64,000 nucleotides of DNA from Punica granatum (Eukaryota > Streptophyta > Magnoliopsida > Myrtales > Lythraceae). The notes under the pieces are model-generated. The model made no database searches. It saw only the letters and a program-made list of their open reading frames with translations, and was not told where the DNA came from. The DNA is taken from the NCBI RefSeq assembly GCF_007655135.1, contig NC_045129.1:15288274-15352273 (forward strand). Reading direction: 5' to 3'. A program made the translations under genes and the position numbers. Of this stretch, positions 8,524-19,798 are shown in pieces. Every line of letters begins with the position of its first letter. Positions within the stretch are counted from its first letter, which is position 1.

Positions 8524-11275
8524 TACTTGGAACCCCAAGCAACTCTGTATTTTATGTAATACACAGTTCCTAATATTCTACCTCCTGAGAATGCAAAATT
8601 GGATGGTCTTTAAGAATATTGCCTCAAGCAAGAAAGCTGCAAGAAGAGTGAAACACATGGGAGTCCTAAAAGAGCTTACCAAGTCTGAAACTGCAGTTTC
8701 TAAATTCGGGGACCAGTGAACTATATCTGAACCTAAGAAAAGAAAGAGTTGGTCCACTTTAATCCCATTCATGACATTATACTTTGCTAGTGCTTATGAA
8801 TCAAACTATTAACCCTTCATGATTAATGAAGTGCAATCCCTAAAACAATTATGAAAACCCGCACACTTGCATAAAAACTTGGGCAAATTACAAAAAAAAA
8901 ATCTAAGTTTTGTAAAACGTCTTAGTTTTGTCCTAAATTTTGTTTTGTAACAAAACAAACCATAAGTTTTCTAAATTGTCTAAAAAATGACATCCATTAT
9001 AAATTCCGTCAATTTTGCATACGTGGATTGTTAACTTCAGACATAAATCAATAAACAGATAAGATAGGTTAAATAAAAAAATTCAAATTTTCAAAAAAGT
9101 CTCAATTTCATCATAAATTTGGTTTGTAATGAAAAAACTGTATGTTTTTGCTCCTAAAGTCGGCCCCGGCTAGCATCTCCTCTCATGGACCATTTCTGAG
9201 AAATTTTTAACATATGTATTTTTTAAAATTACAAATCAAAATTTGAAATAAAACTGAGACTTTTTTGAAAACTTAGGTTATTTTTGTAAAGAAAAGAGAA
9301 GATGATAAGATGATGTGTAAATTTTGTGGGTCCCGTGAAGTCTATGTAGGCAAATAGACGATAAACTTAACATAATGGTAACGTGAGGTCAAATCTGAGA
9401 CGATTATCAAAACATGTGATTTTTTTTGTTATAAAACAAAATTTATGATGAAACTGAGATGTTTTACAAAATTTAGGTTTTTTTTGTATAATTTACCCTA
9501 AAAACTTGAGGGGAATCAAAACCTCAATTTAGAGAGCTCAAATAAGATTGCAATGTAAAAGAATCTCAAGTCAGATAACATTCTAGACAAAATTTTGGCA
9601 CATGCCTTGATATATTAAGCCCTTCGCATGAAGCCTCGCAAAGGCCTCAATTACAGCTCTTGAATAAACACGAAAAACTCGGCACTATAGAGTAATTCAT
9701 TCAAGGGAAATCCAGGACATAAACTGCTTGGGCACAAAAGCATTCAGTCTAAAAATTGAAAAATTCTTTGAGATGTTGTATACGCTTTATATAATAAAAC
9801 CGACTTACGAGTGTGTTGATCATCAAGAGTGAAGTGCTCCCTAGACCAATCACAAGAAGCACCAAGTCTCTTGATTTGATTTTTAATGTGTCCACCATAC
9901 CTAACACATCGAAAAGACAGTTTTTTTTCTTAAAAACCATTGAACCAGTAGAGTGGAACATGCATAGAGTAATTCAACCAATACGACAACAGTAGAACGC
10001 CATCAACACATAATTAACATCATAAGAATTAAGACCATCCAACCAACAAATATCAACAATATCATAATGATTTAACTTTGGGAGCACACAACTACTATGT
10101 GTTTAGGAATGACACTAAATCCTCAAGAAATGAGATATTGAATAAAATTCCCTTCATCTTCTGTTTTATTACAACCCTGCATCCATGTCGTATTCAAAGT
10201 CTCTGATTATGAAAATATAGTGTTGTGTTTTTTTTTTTGCGTCTATTAGGCAAAAGAATCCAAAAACTCACATAAGAAAAACATTGTCTTCCTTTCAGCC
10301 TGTTTGTGATTGGGGACTCCAACTATCACCACTTGGTCTCTATGATCATTAATAATATGAATTCTCATAAAGAAGAAACAAAACTACGATACAATGTAAA
10401 TCATTGTTAATGTTATTGCAGTATGGGCCACTTTACAAAGCAGGGCCTTTGTGCCTCTTAGTTAGGCCTGCGTGCCATTAAGGCCTGCAAGCCTCAGTGA
10501 CAATAACCCACTGTGTTTGCAATCTCCATTGTTAAAGTTGACGAAAGAACATCACTCATGGATCAAATAAAAAGAAATTAATGTTGTTATGATAAGTAAA
10601 ATGCAGAGACGATGCAACAATTTATCCCATAGTCGACTTCTGTACTCATCCCAACTCAACTCAAATGTTTTTATTCGTTCTGAAGCCATCATTCTTTCCA
10701 TAGCTAGCTGAAAGCAAATCAAAAGGACAAAATAGAAGTTGTAAATTACACAGTTAATTATATATCCAAATAGTAACATAAGATAAGAGAAAGGCAAAGT
10801 AATGCAATTCTTTATCTCCTATGAACTAATCAATATATAGAGCTTCAGTCAGACTTGGGTGGCAATACCAGCATGAGGAATCCCAGGGACCCAAGGTGCT
10901 GGTTGTCCCTTCATTCGATGATATCTAACCACGACATCCTAGTAAAAAAAGAAAGAAAAAACATTTGAGGAAATTAAGGGGCCTGAGGCAGAGACGTGAA
11001 ACCATCCCTGGAAAACCTAACCACTGAGAGAAAGAGGTGAATGACACATCCATTGGTCGAGATATCAATTCACCGCTAGAGTTTCTTTTCTGCATTGACA
11101 ACTACAAAGGAAAACAATGAGGAACAAAGAAAACACCACTTCAACAACTTGAAGTGTCACGAACATTGCATGTCCCCTGTGCAGTGAGCCGGTGACGTTA
11201 TGTGGTGGCATTGATAAAATGAAATGTTCACTTCCTCTCTCGAATTTTGGCTTAAAATATCCTTGAGACTCCCAC
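8524..11275 (-). pseudogene. Valyl-tRNA synthetase pseudogene (organellar type)
   Basis: Separated exon remnants lie in the correct order on the minus strand. Exon 11275-11149 encodes WESQGYFKPKFERGSE and MPPHNVTGSLHRGHAM, the class I HIGH region. Exon 10938-10855 encodes RYHRMKG, WVPGIPHAGIATQ. Exon 10707 to about 10608 encodes LAMERMMASERIK and then loses similarity. Exon 8732-8680 encodes HWSPNLETAVSDL. Exon 8584 to about 8524 encodes EVEY, then GTVYYIKYRVAWGS. Splice sites are mostly intact. The copy is broken: the HIGH box reads HRGH instead of the usual HMGH, similarity stops after DEYRSRLW, roughly 60 residues before SDIVHWSPN are absent, and about 10 bases are lost after EVEY, shifting the frame. 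No later domains (KMSKS, anticodon binding) are seen. A 618-bp MITE (8881-9498) sits inside. The family match is secure by motif. The organellar rather than cytosolic type is my judgement from the wording of the motifs. Confidence 0.88.
8881..9498. mobile_element. Mutator-like MITE inserted in the valyl-tRNA synthetase pseudogene
   Basis: It begins GGGCAAATTAC and ends ATAATTTACCC. Inverted arms of about 110 bp share AAGTTTTGTAAAACGTCT-like and AAATTTTGTTTTGTAAC-like words. A perfect 9-bp duplication, TAAAAACTT, lies at 8872-8880 and 9499-9507. Inside, at about 9065-9300, a second inverted pair (TTTTCAAAAAAGTCTCA type) suggests a related element nested within it. Confidence 0.85.
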
Positions 11276-11921
11276 CTAGCATAAAAGAATGTCATTTATC
11301 GAAATGTGATCAAGAAAAGAAAGACAAGAGGGAAAAAAAAGATAACACCACTCATATATCCTTCGCGGGAGAGAGAAACGAATCTCAATAGACGTTTCCT
11401 TATTGCATGAACCTGTCTAGCATAACTCTCATTTACCATCATAACAACAAGTCATAGAATAACATAAGCCACATTCATTATGCACGATCTCACACAACAA
11501 AGAGTAATACGTCCTTACAACATGTCCATCAATCAAACATTGAAAAAGAAGAAGAAGCAAAACACAAACATAATCAAGGAGAATAAACCGTGTAGCTGCT
11601 CCACCCATTAATTGATCAGTTGATTATCTGAGAAATTAGAAGTTTAAAACCAACTTGTATACAAAGAAGCACTCTGTACTTTAAAAGATGCTCGAAGAAT
11701 CAACTGAACAATAAGTAGAAATTCCTTCTCAGCATCAATTCGTGTTTCAATATAACCCAAACACAAATTGACATAGCGAAATTCAAACAATTTTATAAGG
11801 TGAAAATGAATGCCTTTAGATGGGCTTACATCCCACTAATGGAAGACTTAGCGACAAATCCGGCTACCCCTATGACTAGGAATAACATTAACTAACCCGA
11901 GTGTCTCATATGTGCTGCTCG
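11276..11921. other. Upstream flank of the pseudogene
   Basis: No coding remnant was recognised here, although N-terminal exons of the synthetase would be expected. The right part carries the dispersed repeat listed at 11786-11905. Confidence 0.45.
11786..11905 (+). repeat. Dispersed repeat, copy B
   Basis: The partner of the repeat at 5110-5225, in the same orientation. It ends just left of the hAT element that starts at 11922. Confidence 0.7.
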
Positions 11922-13266
11922 CAAGGTTTTCAGAATCGCGATTCTACCTAGAATCGGTCGAGGGTCGTAGAATCGTGAATCGTAGAATCGTAACGTGAAT
12001 CGTAAGATTCTACCCGTAATTAAAAAATAGCATATATATATGTATTATACTTTCCTGAACAAAAAATAAATAAATCAATCCTTGATTCCTTATATTCAAA
12101 AAAATACCAAAAACCAAAACTTGTTCTCTATCTCAATAAGTACTTCCAATGCAGCAAGTCCTGGTTCAATTCTTTTTCCCTTTACTCCACCCAATTACTA
12201 GTGTTGGTTGCTGAGACGTTCTATGATTTTATCAGGATTATAGGCTATTGGCAACAATGTCGGAAATCAAGAATCGGTCTTGCATACTTAGTTTATCATC
12301 TACTGGGCATTTGTTCTACGCATTTCATCCGCAGATAAAGCTAAACAAGCATCATATGACTTGCTAAAGTCCTAAAATCATATAGCATTTTGTTCATCAA
12401 TAAGAATGAGTCGACATGACCAACCAATTGCACAGACGAAGATAACTGCAAAGCAAATCCACTCTACCGGCAGAACCCAACTCCACCCCATTTAAGAATA
12501 AGCAGTTAATCAAAGTGCCATCACCTATAGCGGAACTTGATCGAATCAAAGTGTCAACTTTCACGAGTTACAGGAATCCAAACCGAAACGTACGGCCATT
12601 CCACCAACAAAGTAAAGACAGTATGAGAATCAAACTTGCAAAAGCCAATAACCTGAGAAGCCGTCGTTGTTGGCCATGGCGGTGCCCGAATATCTCCGCC
12701 GATCAAATGCCTTTCCGCCTCGGCACTGACCTGGACGGGGGATCGTCGAAGGCGCCTTGATGCTCGGACGGCAACGAAGAATAGCGTTCCCAGAGGCGGT
12801 CAGTTCAGTCCTTCTGGCGCTTCTCAGAATCGCCTGTCTCCCTTGTGGGGATTGCCGATTTTTTTAGTCAGCCTTCAAGCTCGTCGGAGTCGGAACAACC
12901 GAACAAGAGACACCGGTACGGGTAGAACAAGAAGAATCTGAAGGCCAGTGGATTAGGGCACGGAGATGTCGGGGAGAAGGGGGGAGAGCCGGAGAAGAAG
13001 AGGAGGAGGAGGGGGGTTGTGTTTGAGAAGAGTCGGGCTCATTGCCAATGGGCTGGGCTTTGGCCCAAGGGCCCAAATCAGGCCTGCCCTCTGCACGAGT
13101 GTGGGCCGAATCCGGAATCGCGGAATCGGCCCGATTCCTCGATTCAGCGATTCAACGCCCGATTCAACAGATTGCGATTCAGCCCATAGGATCGGAATCG
13201 TATGACCCCCCTAGAATAGTAAAATCGTATGATTCTACGATTCGAATCGTGATTCTAAGAACCATG
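11922..13266. mobile_element. Non-autonomous hAT-type element, copy 1
   Basis: The terminal inverted repeats are CAAGGTTTTCAGAATCGCGA on the left and CATGGTTCTTAGAATCACGA (inverted) on the right. The flanking 8-mers GCTGCTCG (11914-11921) and GTTGCTCG (13267-13274) match at 7 of 8 positions. Both ends are dense in GAATCG and CGATTC sub-repeats. The right half (12860-13070) holds GC-rich DNA shared with the element at 49127-50116, with several TGGGCY words. No transposase is seen. The 8-bp duplication and the YARNG-like start (CAAGG) fit the hAT superfamily. Confidence 0.85.
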
Positions 13267-13398
13267 GTTGCTCGGTTGATATAAGTTATAATTGATTAAT
13301 ATGTAGAAGAAAGATGCCTCACTCTTTGACATCATCATCAGACATATTTAACACAATCTGATTAAGGGACAAGGATTTGCGTCCTATTATATATTTTA

Positions 13399-14427
13399 GG
13401 ATAACAAAAAAAATTCAAATTTTGCATTATATTCCAATTTTAGCATGAACTTTTTTTTAGAGTAGAATACCACTGTCGCCATCTACTTATTCATTAGCCA
13501 CCATTTTTGCCCTCAACATATTTTTGCCACAAATTAGCCCCAAACGTTGGTATTCCGTCTACTATTTATACCCTTCCGTTAACTTCTGTGACAGAAAATT
13601 CATGGACGGCGTTACCTTTTACCTCACTATTCCGTTACGAAAGGGTATAAATGGTAGACGGAATGCCAACGTTTGGGGCTAATTGGTGGCAAAAATATGT
13701 CAGGGGCAATAACGGTGGCTAATGAATAAGTGAATGGCGACAGTGGTAGTCTACTCTTTTTCTTATCATAACAATTCGCCAACTCTCAATTTGGTATCAA
13801 TTATAGCACAATACTACAATTTTTTTGTTAATTTTAACGGAATTGCTGACGTAACTCACCACCAAAGAGTTTTCATGTAAAAATATATCTGAAAATTAAA
13901 AAACCAAAAAGATTAAAATTGAAAAAAAAAGAGTGGGAAACCCTAATTAGGTTCCATGGAAGAAGGGGGAGGCCAGCGGTGGGGCCCACGCAACCGCTGC
14001 TACCCTGATTGGAGTTACTAGCGACCATTACATCAAGGTCCCCTGCCCAAATTGAAAAAAAAAAAAAACATTAGAGAGAAGAGAAAGCCGGCGGTAGACC
14101 TCATCGGCGACTATCACCCTCCAATTGGAATTGCCAGCAACTAACATATTGGGTTCGCGGATTCACAGCCGGCAACGGTCACTGACGACCCCAATTAGGT
14201 CCCCTCCTCTCCCCCCTTTGCCCTAATCAGTTTGCCTTTTATCCTTTATTTTTAATTTTACTTTTTTTAATTATCAAAATATCTTATATCCAGAAAAACT
14301 TTGAGGCCCAATCAATGCGAGGGAAGTGGCACTTCATCAACAATGTAGTTAGAATTAACGGGAAGGGAGACATCATGCTAAAATTGAAACAAAGTGCAAA
14401 TTTTAAATTTTGTTGTTAATTTACAAG
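13399..14427. mobile_element. Mutator-like element containing a nested MITE
   Basis: The left end GGATAACAAAAAAAATTC and the inverted right end CTTGTAAATTAACAACAAAA share CCAATTTTAGCATGA-like internal words. The perfect 9-bp duplication TATATTTTA lies at 13390-13398 and 14428-14436. The interior contains GC-rich gene-like debris (about 13940-14230) without an open frame, and a 299-bp foldback at 13459-13757. Confidence 0.75.
13459..13757. mobile_element. Nested foldback MITE
   Basis: It begins AGAGTAGAATACCACTGTCG and ends with the inverse, CAGTGGTAGTCTACTCT. The arms of about 120 bp share TTATTCATTAGCCACC and CCCCAAACGTTGG. It lies in a T-rich target, so the duplication cannot be fixed. Insertion into the surrounding element means it is the younger of the two. 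Confidence 0.75.
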
Positions 14428-14436
14428 TATATTTTA

Positions 14437-16070
14437 TTCATATGGTGTGTAGTATATTTATACATTTAAAAAATATATTAATGTTGCTTAATAATAAAAG
14501 TGTCATAGAAAACGAGTAAGTTTTTCTATTATTTCAATTTCGTTCTTCTTCATTTTATTGTATAAATTAAAATACAGTGCTTTATATTTTAGAATCATTT
14601 TCTCGTATAATTCAATTGCCAAAATTATTTTAAACACGAACAAAAATTAAAAAAAAATATATCGCAAACATGTACGTGAAAACTCCATATTTACTTACCC
14701 AAATAATAAATCCTTATTAGTAATTTTGAGCTCTCCAAATATTTCGATTTTTAATTGTTTTATTTATTCTTCATAGAATTATAATATTTAATTATCATTC
14801 TGAAAATTTATTATAGGTATTTAATTGTGACTACCCAATATCGTGCAATAGGAGGTCTTGATTCATGTAATAATATTATGTCACATGAGCAGTTTCACAA
14901 GTTTAGAAGACTGTCATTGATGGACTATTCATATTCATGTATTTAGTTTATTGGAAACAAAAGTAATCAATATAAAAATTTAAAGAGAGTGAAAAGAAAG
15001 CATAAGTTTGTTGGTATTCTAATGGTTGAGACATCAGTAATTGTGCCCATTGTTTTACGTCCGAAACTTTCCATTTAACTTTTCTCACTTTTATTATTCT
15101 TTTCCTTTTTTCCAAAATTTTTAATATTTTTTAACTTCGTTTATAGTGATAATAATTTTAATCAATACACATTTCTAGAAAATATTCTCATATAGTTTGA
15201 GTAAGTAATTTTCTTTTACATATTGATGGCATATCGTTTAATCAATTCGAGCTTTTAGACCAATATCCTCATAAATTTATCTGTCATGTATTTTCATCTG
15301 ATTATTTGTTCGAAATCTATAATTATATTAATATATAGAGATTCCTCAAGCAAAAAATTCCAGGTAAATTTTTTATAAAAATAACACAAGGCAAATTGGT
15401 AAATTGAAAAATAGAGTAAAGTGCTTACTAATAAATTGAGAAATATAAAATAAGAAGATTGTATCTTTAAATGTTATATTTTCACTTTTTTCTTCATATT
15501 AGTTTCTAAGTTATTTCAACCTTTTTTCTTCATATTAATTTTAAGTTACATTGATATTTTTTCATATTATTTTTCAAGTTTTGATTTCAACAAATTCCCC
15601 CAGTTTTATATTTGATTATATATTTCAATAGTAAATGTTTTTCTATAAGCAATCAACTATTTGATATATAATTACGGCACATTTGTTCGTAAGGAGTGGA
15701 ATCAATCGGGAATAAAATTGATAAGGAATAGAATTCGTAAGGAATAAATGAGACAATAAATAGAAAGTATTGAATAGTTTGGTAACGTGGAATGAGCGAT
15801 CGAAATGAATGGGGGAATAAAAGATTATTACAAACCAAATTACCAAAACACCCTATGTCAACGTCCTCATATAGTATTGATATTTATTTATTTTGAAATA
15901 TATTATATCAATATATATAATAATTTAATATAAAAAATAAAAAAGAAACCGTGGCTTTTCCGATCGTTTCTTTGGAAGTAGCTGCTGTAATATGTTTCTT
16001 ATATAAATACATATATTAGTTGAAATCTCTAATTTGGCTTCAGCTTACTACATGTCTCCTTCACCACTGA
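14437..16070. other. Intergenic, no gene seen
   Basis: AT-rich DNA with no supported gene. A possible short inverted repeat lies at about 15670-15855 (GTAAGGAGTGGAATCAA against ATTTGGTTTGTAATAATC), but I could not define its ends. Confidence 0.5.
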
Positions 16071-16317
16071 GGCTTTGTTTGGACCACTCGATTTTAACTA
16101 TAAATAATTATATTTATTGAGATTATAATAATTGTATTGTTGAATTATGAAAAAAATTAAAAAAAAATAATGAATAGTTGAGATAATTTAGTATTAAAAA
16201 ATGAAATGAATGGTTAAAAAAATTAAAGAAAAATGAAAAAGTAATAATTGTGTTATTGAATTGAAGATAAATAGAATAGATTTCAAAAAAAAAAAAACTC
16301 TAAAACCAAGTATAGCA
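16071..16317 (+). mobile_element. MITE family F, copy 1
   Basis: It runs from GGCTTTGTTTGG to CTCTAAAACCAAGTATAGCA. The interior repeats phrases such as TAATAATTGT, TTATTGAATT, AATGAATAGTTGAG and TTGAAGATAA. Relatives lie at 21629-21963, 36750-37135 and, inverted, 58708-58961. Confidence 0.65.
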
Positions 16318-17110
16318 TGATTAATCCCATCACTATCTTGCTCGGAAGAGTTCTCCGTCTTGACTCTCGAGGGTCTTCTAGGGAGTCCCGCCGTAGAGTA
16401 TCACTTGGGAGAATCGGACAAGCGCAAATCTTCAAGGCCATCGAAGGCCAAGATGAGGGCAAGTTTGGCTTTTTCGGCCCCAAACCATCAGGGGCAGGTC
16501 TGTGGCGCCCTCGGAGATGGTGCGTCGTGGCGGCAACAGGCAGAGAAGGTCGGGAGTGCAGGAAGAGGCAAATGACTGAGTGGTAGACAATTGGAAAATC
16601 TAATAAATAGAGTGGGTATTATTGGTATTTGGCATCAATGGGCCGCAAGGATCAGTCCGGAACACCTAATACGTACCCCATCATCCGGAAGAGCCTTTCC
16701 ACATTGGCCGGAATAAGTCTTGCCTCCGGAAAGCACATTACGAACCAAAATATGCACCCAAAGTCCCAAACCAGGTAATGGGCATTCAAACGGAATCGGC
16801 CCGGAACCGAAAAGCTTGCTCCGGGCCACCAAAGTGGCCATTAGTATTAAAATCATTATCCATTTATCAATATCTTCTACATCCCATCCCCGGTACTATT
16901 GAAAATGAAAATTACAAAGTATTAACTACAATGGTAAAAATACAAAATCAGTTACAATTAAATTACAAACCACTATCAGCCCATGCAATGCGCTGGTAAT
17001 CGGGCTAGTTACAAATAATTTTATTTTTTTGTGAAATTAGAAAATTTTCTCCATTTATGAAAAATAGTCAAAATTTTCTTTAAAATAATAATAATTAAAA
17101 CAAGAAAAAC
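16318..17110. other. GC-rich intergenic block upstream of SRP9
   Basis: A GC-rich island (about 16330-16830) carries short frames on both strands but no recognisable domain. The words CGGAATCGGCCCGGAACCG and CCGGAA recall hAT ends such as those at 54996-55567, so a degraded element is possible. The last 200 bases probably hold the SRP9 core promoter. I see no clear TATA box. Confidence 0.4.
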
Positions 17111-17627
17111 ACACACAGTCACCGTCTCTCTTCGCTCTCCGTTTGGGCTGCTGCCGTTCCATCGCAAGCTTTGATTTCTTTAACCTTCTGCCGTCGTCAA
17201 CCTCTTGGGCCTCCCCTCTGCTCTGCTCGGAAGCTCCGCAGGCCATCCGAGCGAAGGAAAAGGTAGTTGCTTTCGATTTATTGTTTTAGGTTTCATTCAT
17301 AATTTGGCCATCAGTCTCGATGTTTGATGATCGAATCGCAATGCTTTGCAACTGTTACCTAGTGATCCCATAGATTCATTCATAGCGAGGCGAAGAATCT
17401 GTGAGTGAGTGAGTCAATGAGATCCCCATCCGTAGAATTCGGTCCTTTCGTTGAATTTGAGGCGGTCGGATTTGGCTCACTGAACGGCTCCCTTTGTATC
17501 AATGATAGCAGAATAGAAGATTAACTTGATGCCCCTTTGCTGTAATTGCAACTGCAGGAAGAAGCCGCCCTGCATTGTGCGTGAAAGGTTCTTTCTTGGT
17601 GTGTAGATTGAGGTCTCAACAACAACA
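17111..17627 (+). promoter_or_regulatory. SRP9 5' leader with leader intron
   Basis: A CT-rich leader exon ends AAAAG at 17262, followed by an intron from 17263 (GTAGTT) to the acceptor CTGCAG at 17557. The second leader exon leads into the ATG at 17628 through CAACAACAACA. About 490 bp of this region has an inverted homologue at 5996-6590. Confidence 0.7.
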
Positions 17628-19798
17628 ATGGTTTACATAACCTCATGGGATGAGTTTGTCGAGAGATCGGTTCAGTTGTTCCGGGCAGATCCTGAATCTG
17701 TACCTCTACTTCTCTCTCTCTCTCTCCCTCCTTCCCTCCTTCTCTCTAACACACTCTTTGCAATTAAGTCATGATATAACTGTGGATTGTTCACTGATCA
17801 ATCTTTCTTCCCTTTTATCTTTCAGACACGCTATTGCGTAAAATACCGTCACTGCGAGGGGAAGTTGGTTCTCAAGGTCACTGATAATCGGGAGGTACTG
17901 AGTAATTCTTCCCGTTTTCTGTTTCTCCATTCCTTTTAATAGATTGCAACTTGCATATTCGTGTAAATTAATGACTTTTGATAATGGATGTGAAATCTCA
18001 CTTGAGGGATAGGGAACTCTTTCCCAGAAATAGTTCATGGGATGGTTATTAAATAATGATGAGCAATATGTGGGGTTGCTTTTTATGTTACATGGCCTTC
18101 CATCTTGGTAATATATAGATAAGTTCATTTCTTGGTTACAGTATATTGAAAATCGAGCAAAGAAGGCTTGGCATTAGCATTTCCAGTGTTCAAAGTGGTT
18201 GAGGATTGAGGAGATGCTAGCATGTGCTGAATAGTGTCAAATTGGCTGAAGTCCTAGCATCTCTTCTTTACCGGATGGTCAATATTGATGATCTTATTGA
18301 TTAATGTCTGATTTTATCGTGCATTCCTGCTGGTTGTTACCATCTATACCGTCTACCGTAGCTTGTGACTTACGAGCTTCATTTTTCCTTATGTTTATTT
18401 GTATCCCTTAGACACCCCTAGCTCTAAGTGCAAGACAGTTTCAACGATCTTCTCAGGAGATTGAAAGAAAGGAGTTCGGAGGGCGGTGTCCTGGGGTTCC
18501 AGGCATGATTTTGGGTGGATATTTGTAATTTTTTTATTTTAATGTCCTGAGTAGGAGGCTGGGTGCCATATTCTCTAGGTTGATCTGTGCCAAGTATGCA
18601 TTCCATAATGGTAAGGGAGAAGAGAATTCTCTCTTACGCTAGATTCATCCTTTATTGATTAAAGGGTTCTATCCCATACATTGACAATACTAAGGAAAGC
18701 ATTACTTGATTCAGCTGGAAAAAAAAAAGGGTGGTTGGATGGTATAAATGCCAAAGAGGAAAAGAGCTAGATTTAGTTCAAAAAAAAAAAAAGATGCTGC
18801 ACGAAACATCTTAGTACTGCTTGAATCTTTGATTCTGGGTAATCCCAGAACTCGAGATTCCATTATGAAATAATTAGAGTTTTACATTTAATACCATGGG
18901 AAAAAAGCTGATTATTTACACATTGAATATTTTGAAAAACTACTTGCATTGTTCAGTATCTGTATTGAATTTTTTCATGTGTGAGCTCATGGATGGGGTC
19001 TCGAAATGTGCTAACGGTTCTTTGGCCCTTAAAATTGGGAGGAAGTGAAATTAGAGTCCCATGTAGATGGTGCTCCTGCATATTTTAATTTAATACCATT
19101 TATACTATGATTTAATGGAGTATAGTATAATTTTTCAAAATGTTCAATTGATCAGATCTTATGTAATCCTACTGAATTGGAATTGAATAGACTAGATCTA
19201 GGATCTTCAGCTGACTACAATATATTATTAAGGTAAAGGACATGTGTTATCAGTTTGTTAGGTTGGAAATTGAACATTATGGCAGGGATGGAGATTGTAT
19301 GCTGCTAAGAACTTAGCTATCATTTGGCCTATAGAAGAATTAGCTATTGGTTGTTGTTAAAGGGGCAAGTCAGAGTTCCTTTACTTCAATGATGATTTTG
19401 GCCTTCTATGCTATTTATGATATGTAACTAGAGTTCTGTGGATATCTTTCTTGGGAGCATTCACAAGCTTTATGTGCTTATTTTTGCTTTCTTTCGTTTC
19501 TGCAACTTGCCAGTGCCTCAAGTTTAAGACAGACCAAGCACAGGATGCTAAGAAGATGGAGAAGCTTAACAACATATTCTTCACCTTGATGGCTCGTGGC
19601 CCTGATGGTATTACTTGATGATCCTATTTTTTCCTCTCAGTTTAAGTACTCTCTCTCGACCACAGCAAAGGAGAAAAAGAATATTTTCTTAACCCGTTTT
19701 CTTCATCTTGTTAATGTGCAGCGGATATTTCTGACGTTGCGGGGAAAGAACAGGCAGAGGCACAGCCAACCAAGAAGGGAAGAGGAAGAAAGCAATAG
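17628..19798 (+). CDS. SRP9: Signal recognition particle 9 kDa protein
   Basis: Four coding exons join in frame: 17628-17699, 17826-17894, 19514-19607 and 19722-19798, giving 103 residues and a TAG stop. The protein starts MVYITSWDEFVERSVQLF and runs through YCVKYRHCEGKLVLKVTD, CLKFKTDQAQDAKKMEKL and NNIFFTLMARG to a basic tail, KKGRGRKQ. SRP9 pairs with SRP14 to bind the Alu domain of SRP RNA in the cytosol and slow elongation while the ribosome is targeted to the ER. Length and the whole sequence fit the family. All introns are GT/AG, and intron 2 is the longest (1619 bp). The leader is itself interrupted by an intron. A frame reading through from exon 3 into intron 3 is an artefact. Confidence 0.97.

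Noticed and set aside
11000..11095. Stop-free stretch between two synthetase exons (MQKRNSSGELISRPMDV)
   Set aside because: It does not resemble valyl-tRNA synthetase and lies where the family has directly joined exons, so it is probably intronic.
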